Shown here: one piece after another, positions 16,371-25,436 of the stretch | Layout of the letters: each line of letters starts with the position of its first letter | Position numbering within the stretch: the stretch's first letter is position 1 | NCBI RefSeq assembly: GCF_026967805.1 | Contig: NZ_JAPVBG010000003.1 | Coordinates: 682,001 to 746,000, forward strand | Reading direction: 5' to 3' | Source: Blastococcus sp. VKM Ac-2987 | Lineage (GTDB): Bacteria; Actinomycetota; Actinomycetes; Mycobacteriales; Geodermatophilaceae | Length of the DNA: 64,000 bases | The notes under the pieces: model-generated | Told to the model about the DNA's origin: nothing | Databases searched by the model: none | Seen by the model: the letters and a program-made list of their open reading frames with translations, nothing else | Translations under genes and position numbers: made by a program

Positions 16371-17294
16371 GTGGCGGCGGCGGCGAACTTCCTGGTCATC
16401 GGGGCGGCGCGGAGCGGGACGACCGCACTCACCTCCTTCCTCCGCGAGCACCCGGACGTCTTCGTCGCCACTCCGAAGGAGCCGCACTTCCTCGCCTTCC
16501 CCGGTGGCGGCCCGCACTTCGCCGGGGTGGGCGACGACGACCTGGTCAACCGGTCCGCGGTGCGCGGCGAGGAGGCGTGGCGGCGGCTGTTCGAGGGCCG
16601 CTCCGAGGCGCGTCTCGGCGAGGGGTCGGTGACCACGCTGGCCTACCCCGACGCCTCCATCCCCGCCATCGAGCGGTACTGCGCGCCCGGGTGCCGGCTC
16701 GTGGTCTGCCTCCGGGACCCGGTCGACAGGGCGTTCTCCAGCTGGCTGTACCTGCGGTCCCGCGGCCACGACGCCGGGACGTTCGAGGAGTGCCTGGCCG
16801 CCGAGGAGCAGCGCACCCGGGACGGGTGGAGCCACATGTGGCAGCTGGCCCGCCTCAGCCGATACGCCGAGCAGCTCGCGCCGTTCGCCGCCGCCTTCGG
16901 CGACCGCCTGCTCGTCGTCGTCCAGGAGGACTTCGCCGCGGACCCGGCCGGTCAGCTGCGGCGGGTGCTGCAGTTCCTGGAGGTGGACCCGGACGTCGAC
17001 ATCGACCCGACGCGCCGGGTGAATGCGGCGGGCCTGCCGCGCAGCCGGGCGGTCGCCTCCGCGCTGAACGGCCTGCGCCGCTCCCCGTCCTTGCGGCGGC
17101 TGGTCACCGCGGCCGTGCCGGCGCGGCAGCGGGAGCGGATCCGCTCGGCGAACCTGGACCCGATGGCGGTCGACCCCGCGACGCGGGCCCGGCTGGCCGC
17201 CTCCCTCGCCGACGACGTCACCGACCTGCAGGCGCTGCTCGGGCCCCGGCTGTCGAGGTGGCCGACGGCGGCGCACCTGGAGGGACGGGCATGA
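16371..17294 (+). CDS. Sulfotransferase (PAPS-dependent), copy 1 of 3
   Basis: The 307-residue cytoplasmic enzyme starts almost directly with the 5'-phosphosulfate loop GAARSGTTAL. It carries the 3'-phosphate-binding element as LRDPVDRAFSSW. These are the two hallmarks of PAPS-dependent sulfotransferases of the heparan N-sulfotransferase/Stf type. It should transfer sulfate to hydroxyl or amino groups of a carbohydrate. GTG 16371 is chosen because the PAPS loop must lie within the first 20 residues and because of the leaderless promoter pattern. Its stop overlaps the start of the glycosyltransferase gene by four bases (ATGA), so the two are coupled. Confidence 0.85.
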   Translation: MAAAANFLVIGAARSGTTALTSFLREHPDVFVATPKEPHFLAFPGGGPHFAGVGDDDLVNRSAVRGEEAWRRLFEGRSEARLGEGSVTTLAYPDASIPAIERYCAPGCRLVVCLRDPVDRAFSSWLYLRSRGHDAGTFEECLAAEEQRTRDGWSHMWQLARLSRYAEQLAPFAAAFGDRLLVVVQEDFAADPAGQLRRVLQFLEVDPDVDIDPTRRVNAAGLPRSRAVASALNGLRRSPSLRRLVTAAVPARQRERIRSANLDPMAVDPATRARLAASLADDVTDLQALLGPRLSRWPTAAHLEGRA

Positions 17295-18541
17295 GCGGAC
17301 GGGTCAAGGTCCTGCAGCTGACCGGGATCACCGTCGGCGGGTCGGCCGAGCACCTGCTCCAGCTGGCGACCCTGCTGCCCCCGGACCGGTTCGAGACCAC
17401 GATCGCGCTCTCCGGCGGTGGCCCGCTGGACGACGCCGTCCGGGCGAGCGGGCTCCCCGTGCTCGACTACGCCCCCTCCCACGGCGCCGGTCACTTCAAG
17501 CAGGCGACGCCGGACGGGCCGGCGGAGCTCCTCCGCCAGTTCCTGCGGATCCGGGCACACATCCGCCGCTCCGGCTACGACGTGGTGCACACCCACACCT
17601 CGGTGGCCGGCGCCATGGGCCGGGTGGCGGCCTGGTCCGCCGGCACGCCGGTCCGGGTGCACATGCTGCACGCCTACGCCGGGCACGCCGGGGTGCCGCA
17701 GCCCAGGCGCTCGCTGTACCGGACGGCCGAGCGCGTCCTCGGCCTGTTCACCACGCACTACGTCGCCGGCTCGCGGTTCATCCGCGACGTCGGCGTCCGC
17801 TCCCGCCTGTTCCGGCCCCGGGACTGCACGGTGATCCCGTACTCCACCCGGATGGCCGTGGGCGACGCGACCGCGGCCGACCGGTCCCGCCTGCGGGCGG
17901 AGCTGGGCCTGCCCCCGGACGCACCGCTGGTCGCACTGGTCGGTCGGATCGAGGACCAGAAGGGCGTGGACCTGCTGGTCCGGGCGGTCCCCGCGGTGCT
18001 CGCCCGGGTGCCGGGCGCCCACGTCGTCGTCGTCGGTGACGGCACCCGGCGGGCGGCGGTCGAGGCGCTGGCCGGCGAGCTGGGGGTCAGCGACCGCGTG
18101 CACGTCACCGGGTGGCGGCACGACCTCGCCGACGTGATGCGGGGGATCGACGTCCTCGCCCTGCCGTCGCGCTGGGAGGCGTTCGGCATCGTCAACCTGG
18201 AGGCGATGGCGGCGGCCCGGCCCGTGGTCGGCTTCGCCGTCGAGGGGATCCCGGAGGTCGTCGTCGCCGGGGAGACCGGGCTGCTGTCGCCGGCCGGCGA
18301 CGTGGACGTGCTGGCGCGCGACCTGGTGCGCGTGCTGACCGACCCCGAGCTGGCCGCCCGGCTCGGCGCCGCGGGACGGCGGCGCTTCGTCGAGCACTTC
18401 GCGCCGGAGCGGATGGTGCAGGCGCACGTCGAGCTCTACGACCGGCTGCTGGCCCGGCGGCGCGACCGGGTCAGCCGGCGGCGGCCCGTCCTGGACCGGC
18501 TGCGCCGTCCGGGGGGAGCACGCCGCGGACCAGCCGGCTGA
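17291..18541 (+). CDS. Glycosyltransferase family 4
   Basis: The 416-residue protein is a retaining GT-B glycosyltransferase. The N-terminal Rossmann domain contains VVHTHTSVAGAMGR. The C-terminal domain contains VGRIEDQKGVDLLVRAV and the E-x7-E-type nucleotide-sugar motif WEAFGIVNLEAMAAARPVVG. It would add a sugar to the lipid-linked repeat unit. The start overlaps the preceding sulfotransferase stop. The last 71 bases overlap, antisense, the end of the next glycosyltransferase gene; the C-terminal tail is Arg-rich. Confidence 0.85.
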   Translation: MSGRVKVLQLTGITVGGSAEHLLQLATLLPPDRFETTIALSGGGPLDDAVRASGLPVLDYAPSHGAGHFKQATPDGPAELLRQFLRIRAHIRRSGYDVVHTHTSVAGAMGRVAAWSAGTPVRVHMLHAYAGHAGVPQPRRSLYRTAERVLGLFTTHYVAGSRFIRDVGVRSRLFRPRDCTVIPYSTRMAVGDATAADRSRLRAELGLPPDAPLVALVGRIEDQKGVDLLVRAVPAVLARVPGAHVVVVGDGTRRAAVEALAGELGVSDRVHVTGWRHDLADVMRGIDVLALPSRWEAFGIVNLEAMAAARPVVGFAVEGIPEVVVAGETGLLSPAGDVDVLARDLVRVLTDPELAARLGAAGRRRFVEHFAPERMVQAHVELYDRLLARRRDRVSRRRPVLDRLRRPGGARRGPAG

Positions 18542-19685
18542 AGGTGCGGCCGAGGTCCTCGGCCCGGTAGTGGGCGCGGATGAGGGCGGCGCCCGCGGCG
18601 CCCATCGCCGCGCGCCCGTCCGGGGACAGCGCCGCCAGCTCGGTGATCCGTTCCCGGACCGACGCCGGGTCCCCGGTCCGGGCCAGCAGGCCGTCCCGGC
18701 CGGGCTCGAAGACCGGTGGCCGCCCCGAGCAGTCGGTGAAGACCGTCGGGCAGCCGGCGGCCATCGCCTCCATGACCGCGAGCGGCAGCGCGGGGCCCTC
18801 CCACCGGGCGGTGTGCACGTACCCGTCGGCCGCGGCGAGCAGCCGGGCGACGTCGTCCCGCCAGCCGAGGAAGGTGACGGTGCCCGCCAGGCCGAGCTCG
18901 CGGACCTGCCGGCGCAGGGACGTCGCGTAGTCCTGTGTCCGCCGGGCAGCGACGGAGTCCCCGGCCGAGCCCACCAGGGCCACCCGCACCGGTGCGGGCA
19001 GGCCGGCGAGCGCCGCCAGCAGCACGTCCTGGCCCTTCTGCGGGTCCAGCCGGCCCACGTTGAGCAGCAGCAGGTCGTCCTCACCGGCCCCCATCTCCGC
19101 CCGGAGCCGGGCCCGCTCCGCGGCGGCCGGCCGGGCCGGGGGAGCGACCACGATGCCGTTGGGGAGGACGACGGTCCGCTCGGCCGGCACGCCGAAGCCG
19201 GTCATCTCGTCGCGCACGACGGCGGAGGTGCAGACGGCCAGCGTCGTCGCCCGGGCGACCACGGCCCGGTAGCTGCGCCGCTTGAGGGCGGCCAGCGGCC
19301 GCGGCCCCCAGAAGTGGTGCTGGTTCTGCACCATGAGCACCCCGGGGACACCGGCGCGGGCCGCGGCGAGCAGCGCCGGGGCGCGGTCCCGCTGGTTGAC
19401 CCCGATGACGCAGCGCCCGCCCTCGCGGCGCACCCGGTCGGCCAGGGCCGGGACCAGGCGGGGGTCCCAGGGCCGCTCGAGCCGCTCCTCCAGCACGGTC
19501 GCGACGCCGAGGGCGGCCATGTCGGGCAGGACGCTCGGGCCCGCGCGGGGGACCGGGCCGTGCACCAGGGTCAGCTCGAAGCCGTCGGCACGCAGCGCCC
19601 GCGCGAACTCCAGCGCCATCTTGGCCGCGCCCGTGCGGTCGGGCAGCCGCAGGGTCATGACCAGCCGGCCGGCGGAGCCGGTCAC
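18471..19685 (-). CDS. Glycosyltransferase family 4
   Basis: The 404-residue GT-B enzyme has an N-terminal DRTGAAKMALEFARALRADG acceptor-side element. The C-terminal domain has LNVGRLDPQKGQDVLLAAL and the donor-binding WEGPALPLAVMEAMAAGCPTV. It is probably the second elongating transferase of the repeat unit. The GTG start overlaps the upstream sulfotransferase stop (GTGA), and its 3' end overlaps the convergent glycosyltransferase gene by 71 bases. MTLRLPD, nine residues in, is an alternative start. Confidence 0.85.
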   Translation of the reverse strand: MTGSAGRLVMTLRLPDRTGAAKMALEFARALRADGFELTLVHGPVPRAGPSVLPDMAALGVATVLEERLERPWDPRLVPALADRVRREGGRCVIGVNQRDRAPALLAAARAGVPGVLMVQNQHHFWGPRPLAALKRRSYRAVVARATTLAVCTSAVVRDEMTGFGVPAERTVVLPNGIVVAPPARPAAAERARLRAEMGAGEDDLLLLNVGRLDPQKGQDVLLAALAGLPAPVRVALVGSAGDSVAARRTQDYATSLRRQVRELGLAGTVTFLGWRDDVARLLAAADGYVHTARWEGPALPLAVMEAMAAGCPTVFTDCSGRPPVFEPGRDGLLARTGDPASVRERITELAALSPDGRAAMGAAGAALIRAHYRAEDLGRTFSRLVRGVLPPDGAAGPGRAAAG

Positions 19686-20608
19686 GGGGCGCCGCCCGCC
19701 GGCCGGTCCGGCGACCGCCACGCGGCCACGTCCAGACCGGTGAGCTGCTCGAGCAGGTCCAGGTCCGGGGCGAAGCGTGCGACCAGCGCGCGCCGGGTCT
19801 CCGGGCGGTAGCCGATCCGCACGATGTTCCCGGCGACGATCCGCCGCCGCAGCGCCCGGCGCACCGACGTCGGGACGACGGGGGCGAGCAGCTTCTTGAG
19901 TGGGTGGTGCGTGCTGACCACCCGGCCGAGGAACCGGCTGCGCGGCTCCCCGGAGCGGTGCGGATCCGGCGCGACCGTGCGGGGGACCGGCGGCACCCCG
20001 AGGTGGGCGTACACCCGGGCGAGCACGGCGTCGGGGTCGGCGGTCAGGTCCTCGTGCCGCAGCACCAGCAGCTGCTCCCGCGGGAAGACCTCCAGCACCC
20101 GCTGCAGCTGCTCGCCGTACCGGCTCATCGCCGTGTAGTGCCAGATGTGGTGCCACCCCGCGGCGATCCGGCGCTCCTCGTCCCGCAGCGCCTCCTCGAA
20201 GGTCGGGCACGGCTCCCACCCGCGGGTGCGCATGAAGCCGTAGGCCGACAGCGCCCGGTCCACCGGGTCGCGCAGGACGCACACCAGCCGCGCGTCGGGG
20301 GCCATCTCGCGGATGCGGGCCGCCGCCTCCGGCGAGTACATCGTCGAGACCGACGCCTCCCCGCGGAGCTGGCCGGGCCGGGCGTCCCGGTACAACCGCA
20401 GGTAGGCGTCCCGGTCGGGCACCGCGAGCCGGTTGATCGTCTGCCGGTCACCGGGCCCGGTGAACGCCGGCGTCGTCCCGGCCAGCGCGAAGTAGTGCGG
20501 CTCCTTGGGCTCGGTGAGGAACAGCCCGGGGTGCTCGGCGAGGTACTGGTACAGCGCCGTCGTGCCCGATCGTGCTGCGCCGATGACGAGGAACTGCGGT
20601 CCGGGCAT
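19682..20608 (-). CDS. Sulfotransferase (PAPS-dependent), copy 2 of 3
   Basis: The 308-residue enzyme has the PAPS loop GAARSGTTAL at residues 9-18 and the 3'-phosphate site LRDPVDRALSAY. TEPKEPHYF follows the first helix, as in copy 1 (ATPKEPHFL), so these two are close relatives and clearly share an origin. It sits between a flippase and a glycosyltransferase in one minus-strand operon (Wzy, Wzx, sulfotransferase, GT4), with a 3-base gap upstream and a 4-base overlap downstream. That places sulfation in repeat-unit assembly before export. Confidence 0.87.
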   Translation of the reverse strand: MPGPQFLVIGAARSGTTALYQYLAEHPGLFLTEPKEPHYFALAGTTPAFTGPGDRQTINRLAVPDRDAYLRLYRDARPGQLRGEASVSTMYSPEAAARIREMAPDARLVCVLRDPVDRALSAYGFMRTRGWEPCPTFEEALRDEERRIAAGWHHIWHYTAMSRYGEQLQRVLEVFPREQLLVLRHEDLTADPDAVLARVYAHLGVPPVPRTVAPDPHRSGEPRSRFLGRVVSTHHPLKKLLAPVVPTSVRRALRRRIVAGNIVRIGYRPETRRALVARFAPDLDLLEQLTGLDVAAWRSPDRPAGGAP

Positions 20609-20611
20609 GCC

Positions 20612-22009
20612 TCACCTCCTGGTCGGGTGCGCGGTCGTGCGGATGCCGAGCGACCGGGAGGCCGCCCGGGCGAGGTGCAGGTTGCGCGCGCTCATGGCCA
20701 CCGCGGCGGCCGCGGCCACGCCGGTGCCGCCCCAGGCCGAGCCCCACCAGACCGCCAGCCCCGCGAAGGCCGCCGCCGCGGCCAGGGCGCTGACGGCGAC
20801 GGTGCGCTGCCGGCCGGCGTGGGAGAGCACGACCGAGCACGGCCCGGTCCAGGCGTTGACGACGACGCCGGCGCTCATCACCAGCGCCGGGACGAGGGCG
20901 GCCGCGTACGGCGGCCCGAACAGCGCCGGCAGCAGCAGGGAGCCGGTCGCGGCGAGCAGGACGACCGCCGCCGCGGTCGCGGCGGTCGACCAGACCGCGA
21001 ACCGCCGGACCGGCTCCTGCAGCGCGGTCAGCCGGCCGGCGCCCGAGGCGGCGGCGATCCGCGGGGCGAGGGTGCGCACGCCGATGGCGGTCGGTACGGC
21101 GACCAGCACCGCGATCCGCACTGCCACCGCGAAGACGGCCACCTCCTCGACCGGCGCGACCACGGCGAGCAGCCAGACGCCGGACTGCGGCAGGGTGACC
21201 GACGCCAGGGTGGCGAGGGCGAACGCGCGGCCCGAGCGCAGCAGCCGCCACGGCGACCCGCTGCCGGCCGCGCTCCCGATCGCCCCCGAGGGCGCCTCCC
21301 GGGCCGGCCCGTCGTCGGGCACCCGGCGGGCCGCGTGCCGGCCGGCGGCGTCCGGACCGGTGTCGCGGGCCAGGAGCAGCAGGGCGGCGAGGACGACCGC
21401 CGTCTCGACGGCGACCGTCCACGCCACGGCGGCCCGCGCCGACAGGGTGGCGGCGGCGCCGGCCGCCCCGAGCAGGAGCACCCCGACGAGGACCACCCGG
21501 CGGACGTGCTCGCCGAACACCAGGGCCAGCCCGAACCGGGCCCGGGCCCGCAGCACGTTGACCAGCACCGGGCCCAGGGCCGCCGCCGGCAGCCAGAGCG
21601 CCACCAGCAGCACCAGCGGCCGGTAGGCCGCGGGCGGGGTGCCGGCCGCGGCGGTCGCCGGCCCGATCGCCCACTGCCAGAGCGCGGCGGTGACCAGCAC
21701 GCCGACGGTCTGCGCGAGCACCAGCCGGCGCAGCAGGGCCGCGTGCGTGCGCCGCGCGCGCTGGGCGACGGCGACCGTGGCCACCTGGGTCAACCCGAAC
21801 TGGGCGAGGACCGCCAGGAAGGCCAGCCAGCTCAGCGCCCAGGACAGCGCGCCGAACTCGGCCGTCGGCAGCACGCGCGCGCCGACCACCGCGACGAGCA
21901 GGGCGCTGACGACGGCGGCCAGCTGGCCGACCGCGACCAGCACCGTGTCCCGGCGGAGTGCGCGGTGCTCGGCGGCGGGCCCGCGGTCGTCGGTGAGCGG
22001 GGAGGTCAC
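20612..22009 (-). CDS. Wzx-like polysaccharide flippase (MOP superfamily)
   Basis: The 465-residue protein has about twelve to fourteen hydrophobic segments in the arrangement of polysaccharide-type MOP exporters. It opens with RDTVLVAVGQLAAVVSALLVAVVGARVLPTAEFGALSWA, a typical Wzx entry. The central cytoplasmic loop (about residues 215-255) is charged and variable. It should flip the lipid-linked repeat unit to the outer face of the membrane. The GTG start overlaps the Wzy-like stop by four bases (GTGA). Confidence 0.82.
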   Translation of the reverse strand: MTSPLTDDRGPAAEHRALRRDTVLVAVGQLAAVVSALLVAVVGARVLPTAEFGALSWALSWLAFLAVLAQFGLTQVATVAVAQRARRTHAALLRRLVLAQTVGVLVTAALWQWAIGPATAAAGTPPAAYRPLVLLVALWLPAAALGPVLVNVLRARARFGLALVFGEHVRRVVLVGVLLLGAAGAAATLSARAAVAWTVAVETAVVLAALLLLARDTGPDAAGRHAARRVPDDGPAREAPSGAIGSAAGSGSPWRLLRSGRAFALATLASVTLPQSGVWLLAVVAPVEEVAVFAVAVRIAVLVAVPTAIGVRTLAPRIAAASGAGRLTALQEPVRRFAVWSTAATAAAVVLLAATGSLLLPALFGPPYAAALVPALVMSAGVVVNAWTGPCSVVLSHAGRQRTVAVSALAAAAAFAGLAVWWGSAWGGTGVAAAAAVAMSARNLHLARAASRSLGIRTTAHPTRR

Positions 22010-23415
22010 CGGGCGGGCGCCGTCGGTTCGGCCCGGGCGTCGCCGGCCCCCTCCGGCTGCGGGTGCGCCGGGGAGGTCTCCCCGTCCCCGCGCTCCCGCC
22101 GGAGGAAGAGGTTGACCAGCACGGTGAAGGCGATGATCGGCAACCCGATGGCCACCCACTTCGGTGCCGACGTCGCCCACACGCCCCCGGGGAACACCCG
22201 GATCAGGAAGACCAGGCTGAAGCCCCAGACCAGCGGATCGCGCAGGAACCGGCGGAACGCGAACTGACCGGCCCGGGCGACCAGACCGCTGAGCAGCCCG
22301 CCGAGGACCACGCCGGGGTGGCCGAGGTTCACGTACCAGTCGCCCACCGGGGTGGCCGGGAAGCCGTTGTTGCGGTCGATGTAGGTCTGGGCCAGCTGCA
22401 CCGCGGGGGAGACGAACGGGTCCTGCGGGCCGACCAGCAGCGAGGGCGCCGCGGCGACCGACCCGTCGACGAAGTCGGCGCCACCGGTGAAGTCGAACCG
22501 GTCGGGCCAGTCGTCGAGGTAGAGCAGCAGCGCGTCGTAGAAGGTGTTGTTCGTGGCGACCGCGACCTGGCGGACGGTGCCCTGCCCCTCGATCGTCGGC
22601 GCCAGGTCCCCCCACAGCACGGTGTCGCGGGCGGCGCGCAGCGTGAAGGCCAGCGCCAGCGCGAGCACCGGCACCAGCAGGAACCGGAGGCGCCAGCGCG
22701 GGTCGCGCAACCACTGCCCGTCGGGGCGGCGGGCGGCCCGGCGCCCGGTCCGGCCGAAGATCAGCCCGCCGGCGAGGAGGGCGACGGCGGAGAGCACCGG
22801 GACGTCGCGGGCCCCCCACGTCCAGCTGAGGTAGCCGTTGAGGACGACGAGCCCGAGGACGAGCAGCCGCTGCGGCCCGGCCCGGCGCACCGAGAAGAAG
22901 GCGGCGACACCGAGGAGCGCGGCGAGCAGGGGGATGCTCCGCAGCGCCCGGCTGTCGGCGATGTCACGGTCGACCTTCGACGCCTGCAGCAGACCGGCGG
23001 GACCGCCGTACCGGACCCACAGCGCCGCGGTCGCGACCGTGGCGGCGGCGGTCAGCACGACGGCGAGGACCACCAGCGTCCGCGCGGGCAGCGGGCCGCG
23101 GGGCTGCGGGAACAGCAGCGACGCGGGGCGGACGAGCGGGGTCAGGAAGCGGGCACCGGCCCACAGCGCCAGCAGGAACAGCACGACGACCGCCTGGCCG
23201 CGGAGCAGGAGGAGCTCGGTGTCCCGCTCGGCGAACAGCAGCGTGGGGAACGGGCTGTCCAGACCCAGGGCCAGCACCAGCGGCCGCCACAGCAGTTGCA
23301 GCGCCAGGTAGTAGAGGACCAGCGCCATCGCGTCCAGCGGATGACGGACGAGATCGCGGTAGACCAGCGCCCACACGGCGACGGACGCGGTCACCGCGAG
23401 GAGGGGCACGATCAC
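22006..23415 (-). CDS. Wzy-like O-antigen/exopolysaccharide polymerase
   Basis: The 469-residue membrane protein has ten or more predicted helices and a large periplasmic loop (about residues 270-370, containing DRFDFTGGADFVDGS and QTYIDRNNGFPATPVGDWYVNLG). That loop resembles the catalytic loop of Wzy/O-antigen polymerase proteins such as the oligosaccharide repeat-unit polymerase family. Sequence identity within this family is low, so the call rests on topology and on position directly upstream of the flippase. The start is GTG 23415. A -10 TAGCCT lies at 23494-23499 on this strand, giving a leader of about 70 bases. Confidence 0.72.
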   Translation of the reverse strand: MIVPLLAVTASVAVWALVYRDLVRHPLDAMALVLYYLALQLLWRPLVLALGLDSPFPTLLFAERDTELLLLRGQAVVVLFLLALWAGARFLTPLVRPASLLFPQPRGPLPARTLVVLAVVLTAAATVATAALWVRYGGPAGLLQASKVDRDIADSRALRSIPLLAALLGVAAFFSVRRAGPQRLLVLGLVVLNGYLSWTWGARDVPVLSAVALLAGGLIFGRTGRRAARRPDGQWLRDPRWRLRFLLVPVLALALAFTLRAARDTVLWGDLAPTIEGQGTVRQVAVATNNTFYDALLLYLDDWPDRFDFTGGADFVDGSVAAAPSLLVGPQDPFVSPAVQLAQTYIDRNNGFPATPVGDWYVNLGHPGVVLGGLLSGLVARAGQFAFRRFLRDPLVWGFSLVFLIRVFPGGVWATSAPKWVAIGLPIIAFTVLVNLFLRRERGDGETSPAHPQPEGAGDARAEPTAPAR

Positions 23416-23493
23416 GACCGCGCTCCCGCGTCCTGCGAGGGGCCCACCGCATCCTCCGACCGTCGCCGTCCCTCGACGGCGGCACGAGGCGCG

Positions 23494-23499
23494 AGGCTA
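23494..23499 (-). promoter_or_regulatory. -10 element TAGCCT of the Wzy-Wzx-sulfotransferase-GT4 operon
   Basis: On the minus strand TAGCCT matches TANNNT and lies about 80 bases before the Wzy-like start codon. No -35 consensus stands out. Confidence 0.4.
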
Positions 23500-23554
23500 A
23501 CCCAGCGGAGCCGCATTGCGGCCATCAGCGGTTCCGCGACCCGGTCCGCGCCCC

Positions 23555-23560
23555 TAGCAT
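23555..23560 (+). promoter_or_regulatory. -10 element TAGCAT of a second leaderless sulfotransferase gene
   Basis: The string CCTAGCAT is followed by seven bases and the ATG at 23568, the same arrangement as before sulfotransferase copy 1. There is no ribosome binding site. Confidence 0.6.
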
Positions 23561-23567
23561 CCCTCGG

Positions 23568-24446
23568 ATGCGCCCGGGCCCGAAGCTGATGATCGTCGGT
23601 GCGCCCAAGAGCGGGTCCACCGCGCTGTTCCGCTATCTCGCCGAGCACCCGGACGTGCACGGTCACGTGCACCGGGAGATGCCCTTCTTCGGCCGCGACG
23701 ACGAGTTCGCCCGCGGCTGGGAGCACGCCGTCGAGAAGTACTTCCCGCCGGAGGCGGAGCACGCGCCGCTGGTCGCCAAGCACACGATGGCGATGTACGA
23801 CCCGAGCGCGGTGCGCCGCATCGTCGACACCACCCCGGCGGTGGTGGTCGCCGTCCTCCGCAACCCCGTGCCGCGCGCGTACTCGCACTTCCACTACGCC
23901 CGGCTGCGGGGCTGGGAGGACGCGCCCACCTTCGAGGAGGGGCTGGCGCGGGAGGCACACCGGACGGTCAGCGCACCGCCCCGGGCCCGGGACCTGCAGT
24001 ACGTCGGCAACGGGATGTACGCCCCGCACGTTCGGGCGCTGCGCGAGCTCGTGCCGCCCGAGCGGCTGCGCATCCACCTCGCCGACGACCTGCGCGAGGG
24101 CGCCGCCCGGATCTGCGCCGAGCTGTTCGAGCTGGCCGGGCTGGCGCCCTACGAGCCGGACGTGACGAGGAGCCACAACGAGGGGCGGTCGGCCCGGTCG
24201 GCGCGCTTCGCCCGGGCCTTCCTCGCGGCGCAGCGGCCCGGCAGCCCGGTCCGCCGGCTGGTCGCGCGGGTCCCGAGCCGCACGCTCTACCGCGTCCGCC
24301 ACGTGGTCAACCGGCTCAACGAGGGCCCGGCGTCGATCCCGCCCATGGCCCCGGCGACCGCCGCCCGGCTGCGCGCGGTGTTCGCCGGACCCAACGCCGC
24401 CCTCGAGGGCGAGCTCGGGCGGTCCCTGGGCGCGTGGGAATCGTGA
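23568..24446 (+). CDS. Sulfotransferase (PAPS-dependent), copy 3 of 3
   Basis: The 292-residue enzyme has the PAPS loop GAPKSGSTAL at residues 11-20 and the 3'-phosphate element LRNPVPRAYSHFHY. It is more distant from copies 1 and 2, with Lys in the loop (PKSGS) as in classical heparan-sulfate sulfotransferases, and different residues after the first helix (HREMPFFGRDDEF). It therefore likely modifies a different position or sugar. It is divergent from the Wzy-like gene and 48 bases upstream of the Wzz-like gene, and is probably transcribed from the leaderless promoter just before it. Confidence 0.85.
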   Translation: MRPGPKLMIVGAPKSGSTALFRYLAEHPDVHGHVHREMPFFGRDDEFARGWEHAVEKYFPPEAEHAPLVAKHTMAMYDPSAVRRIVDTTPAVVVAVLRNPVPRAYSHFHYARLRGWEDAPTFEEGLAREAHRTVSAPPRARDLQYVGNGMYAPHVRALRELVPPERLRIHLADDLREGAARICAELFELAGLAPYEPDVTRSHNEGRSARSARFARAFLAAQRPGSPVRRLVARVPSRTLYRVRHVVNRLNEGPASIPPMAPATAARLRAVFAGPNAALEGELGRSLGAWES

Positions 24447-24462
24447 TGCGAGGAAGCTCCCG

Positions 24463-24487
24463 GGAACGCGGTCCGTGCCGGTACGTT
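24463..24487 (+). promoter_or_regulatory. Candidate promoter of the Wzz-like gene (GGAAC-N16-CGTT / TACGTT-N7-GTG)
   Basis: GGAAC at 24463-24467 and CGTT at 24484-24487 are 16 bases apart, as in ECF (SigE-type) envelope-stress promoters. The overlapping TACGTT at 24482-24487 lies exactly seven bases before the GTG at 24495, as in a leaderless gene. Both readings put the start of transcription at or very near the start codon. Confidence 0.45.
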
Positions 24488-24494
24488 CTCCGCC

Positions 24495-25412
24495 GTGCTC
24501 GAGACTGCACCTGACGTGACGGCGCACGCACCCGCGGACCGCGCCGGTGGCGTGCACCGGCAGGATCCCGCCCAGCCCGGAGCGGTGGAGTACCTTGCCG
24601 CCCTCCGCCGCTACTGGTGGCTCGCGCTGGCCACCTTCCTCGTCGTGCTGGTGGTGGCCGTCGCGTCGCTGTTCGTCGTCGGCCCGGTGTACCGGGCGCA
24701 GGCGGAGGTGCTGGTCCGCACGGAGGACAGCCGCCAGCTCTTCCCGCGGACCGGCGGCACCTCGGCCGGCGCCCTGATCCGGTCCCCGGCTGCCGAGCTC
24801 GTGTACGTGGGCAGCGACGTCTTCCAGGAGCTCGCCGCCGAGGCCGCGGGGGACGAGGCCGAGGTCGAGGTGCGCGGCACCGCCGACTCCAGCGCGCTGG
24901 TCTTCGTCGCCGAGGCCGGGAGCCCCGAGGGTGCGCGGGAGGCGGCGCAGACCTGGGCCGAGACCTACGTGGCGGTCCGCCACGCGAGCGACGTCGCGGA
25001 GACCGCGGCGCTGCGGGACCTGCTGATCGCCGACCGGGACGCCCTGCGGGCGCGGCAGCAGGAGATCCTCCAGCCGGTCGCCGCGCTGGACGAGGCGGTG
25101 GCCGTGGAGACCGACCCGGTCGAGCTCTCCCGGCTGCTCAACCAGCGGCTGGCCATCCAGCGGACGCTCAGCTCCGAGCTCGACCCCGTGGAGACGGAGC
25201 TGCGCCGGCTGAACACCCAGATCGCCGGCCTGGACGTCGACCTGCGCGTGCTGGAGAACGCCCAGGCGCTCGCGTACGTCAGCAGCGCGGCCGAGCTGCC
25301 CGAGGAGCGGGCGAACGGGTCGTTCCGGCAGAGCCTGCTGGTCGGCGTCGTCGCCGGCCTGGTCCTCGCCGGCGGCGCGGTCGCCGCGGCGCAGGCGTGG
25401 CGCCGCCGCTGA
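24495..25412 (+). CDS. Wzz-like chain-length/co-polymerase protein without kinase domain
   Basis: The 305-residue protein has one membrane helix at about residues 42-65. An extracytoplasmic domain beginning PVYRAQAEVLVRTEDS follows, then a coiled-coil-prone middle (about 150-260) and a second helix at about 283-300. This is the Wzz/PCP topology. Actinobacterial homologues often continue into a BY-kinase, but this one ends with RRR right after the second helix, and no kinase gene is nearby. It should set polymer length together with the Wzy-like polymerase. It converges on the decarboxylase gene, and an 8-bp inverted repeat (25406-25413 with 25436-25443) spans both stops. Confidence 0.75.
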   Translation: MLETAPDVTAHAPADRAGGVHRQDPAQPGAVEYLAALRRYWWLALATFLVVLVVAVASLFVVGPVYRAQAEVLVRTEDSRQLFPRTGGTSAGALIRSPAAELVYVGSDVFQELAAEAAGDEAEVEVRGTADSSALVFVAEAGSPEGAREAAQTWAETYVAVRHASDVAETAALRDLLIADRDALRARQQEILQPVAALDEAVAVETDPVELSRLLNQRLAIQRTLSSELDPVETELRRLNTQIAGLDVDLRVLENAQALAYVSSAAELPEERANGSFRQSLLVGVVAGLVLAGGAVAAAQAWRRR

Positions 25413-25436
25413 GCGACGGGTGGGCGGCCTCCTGCC

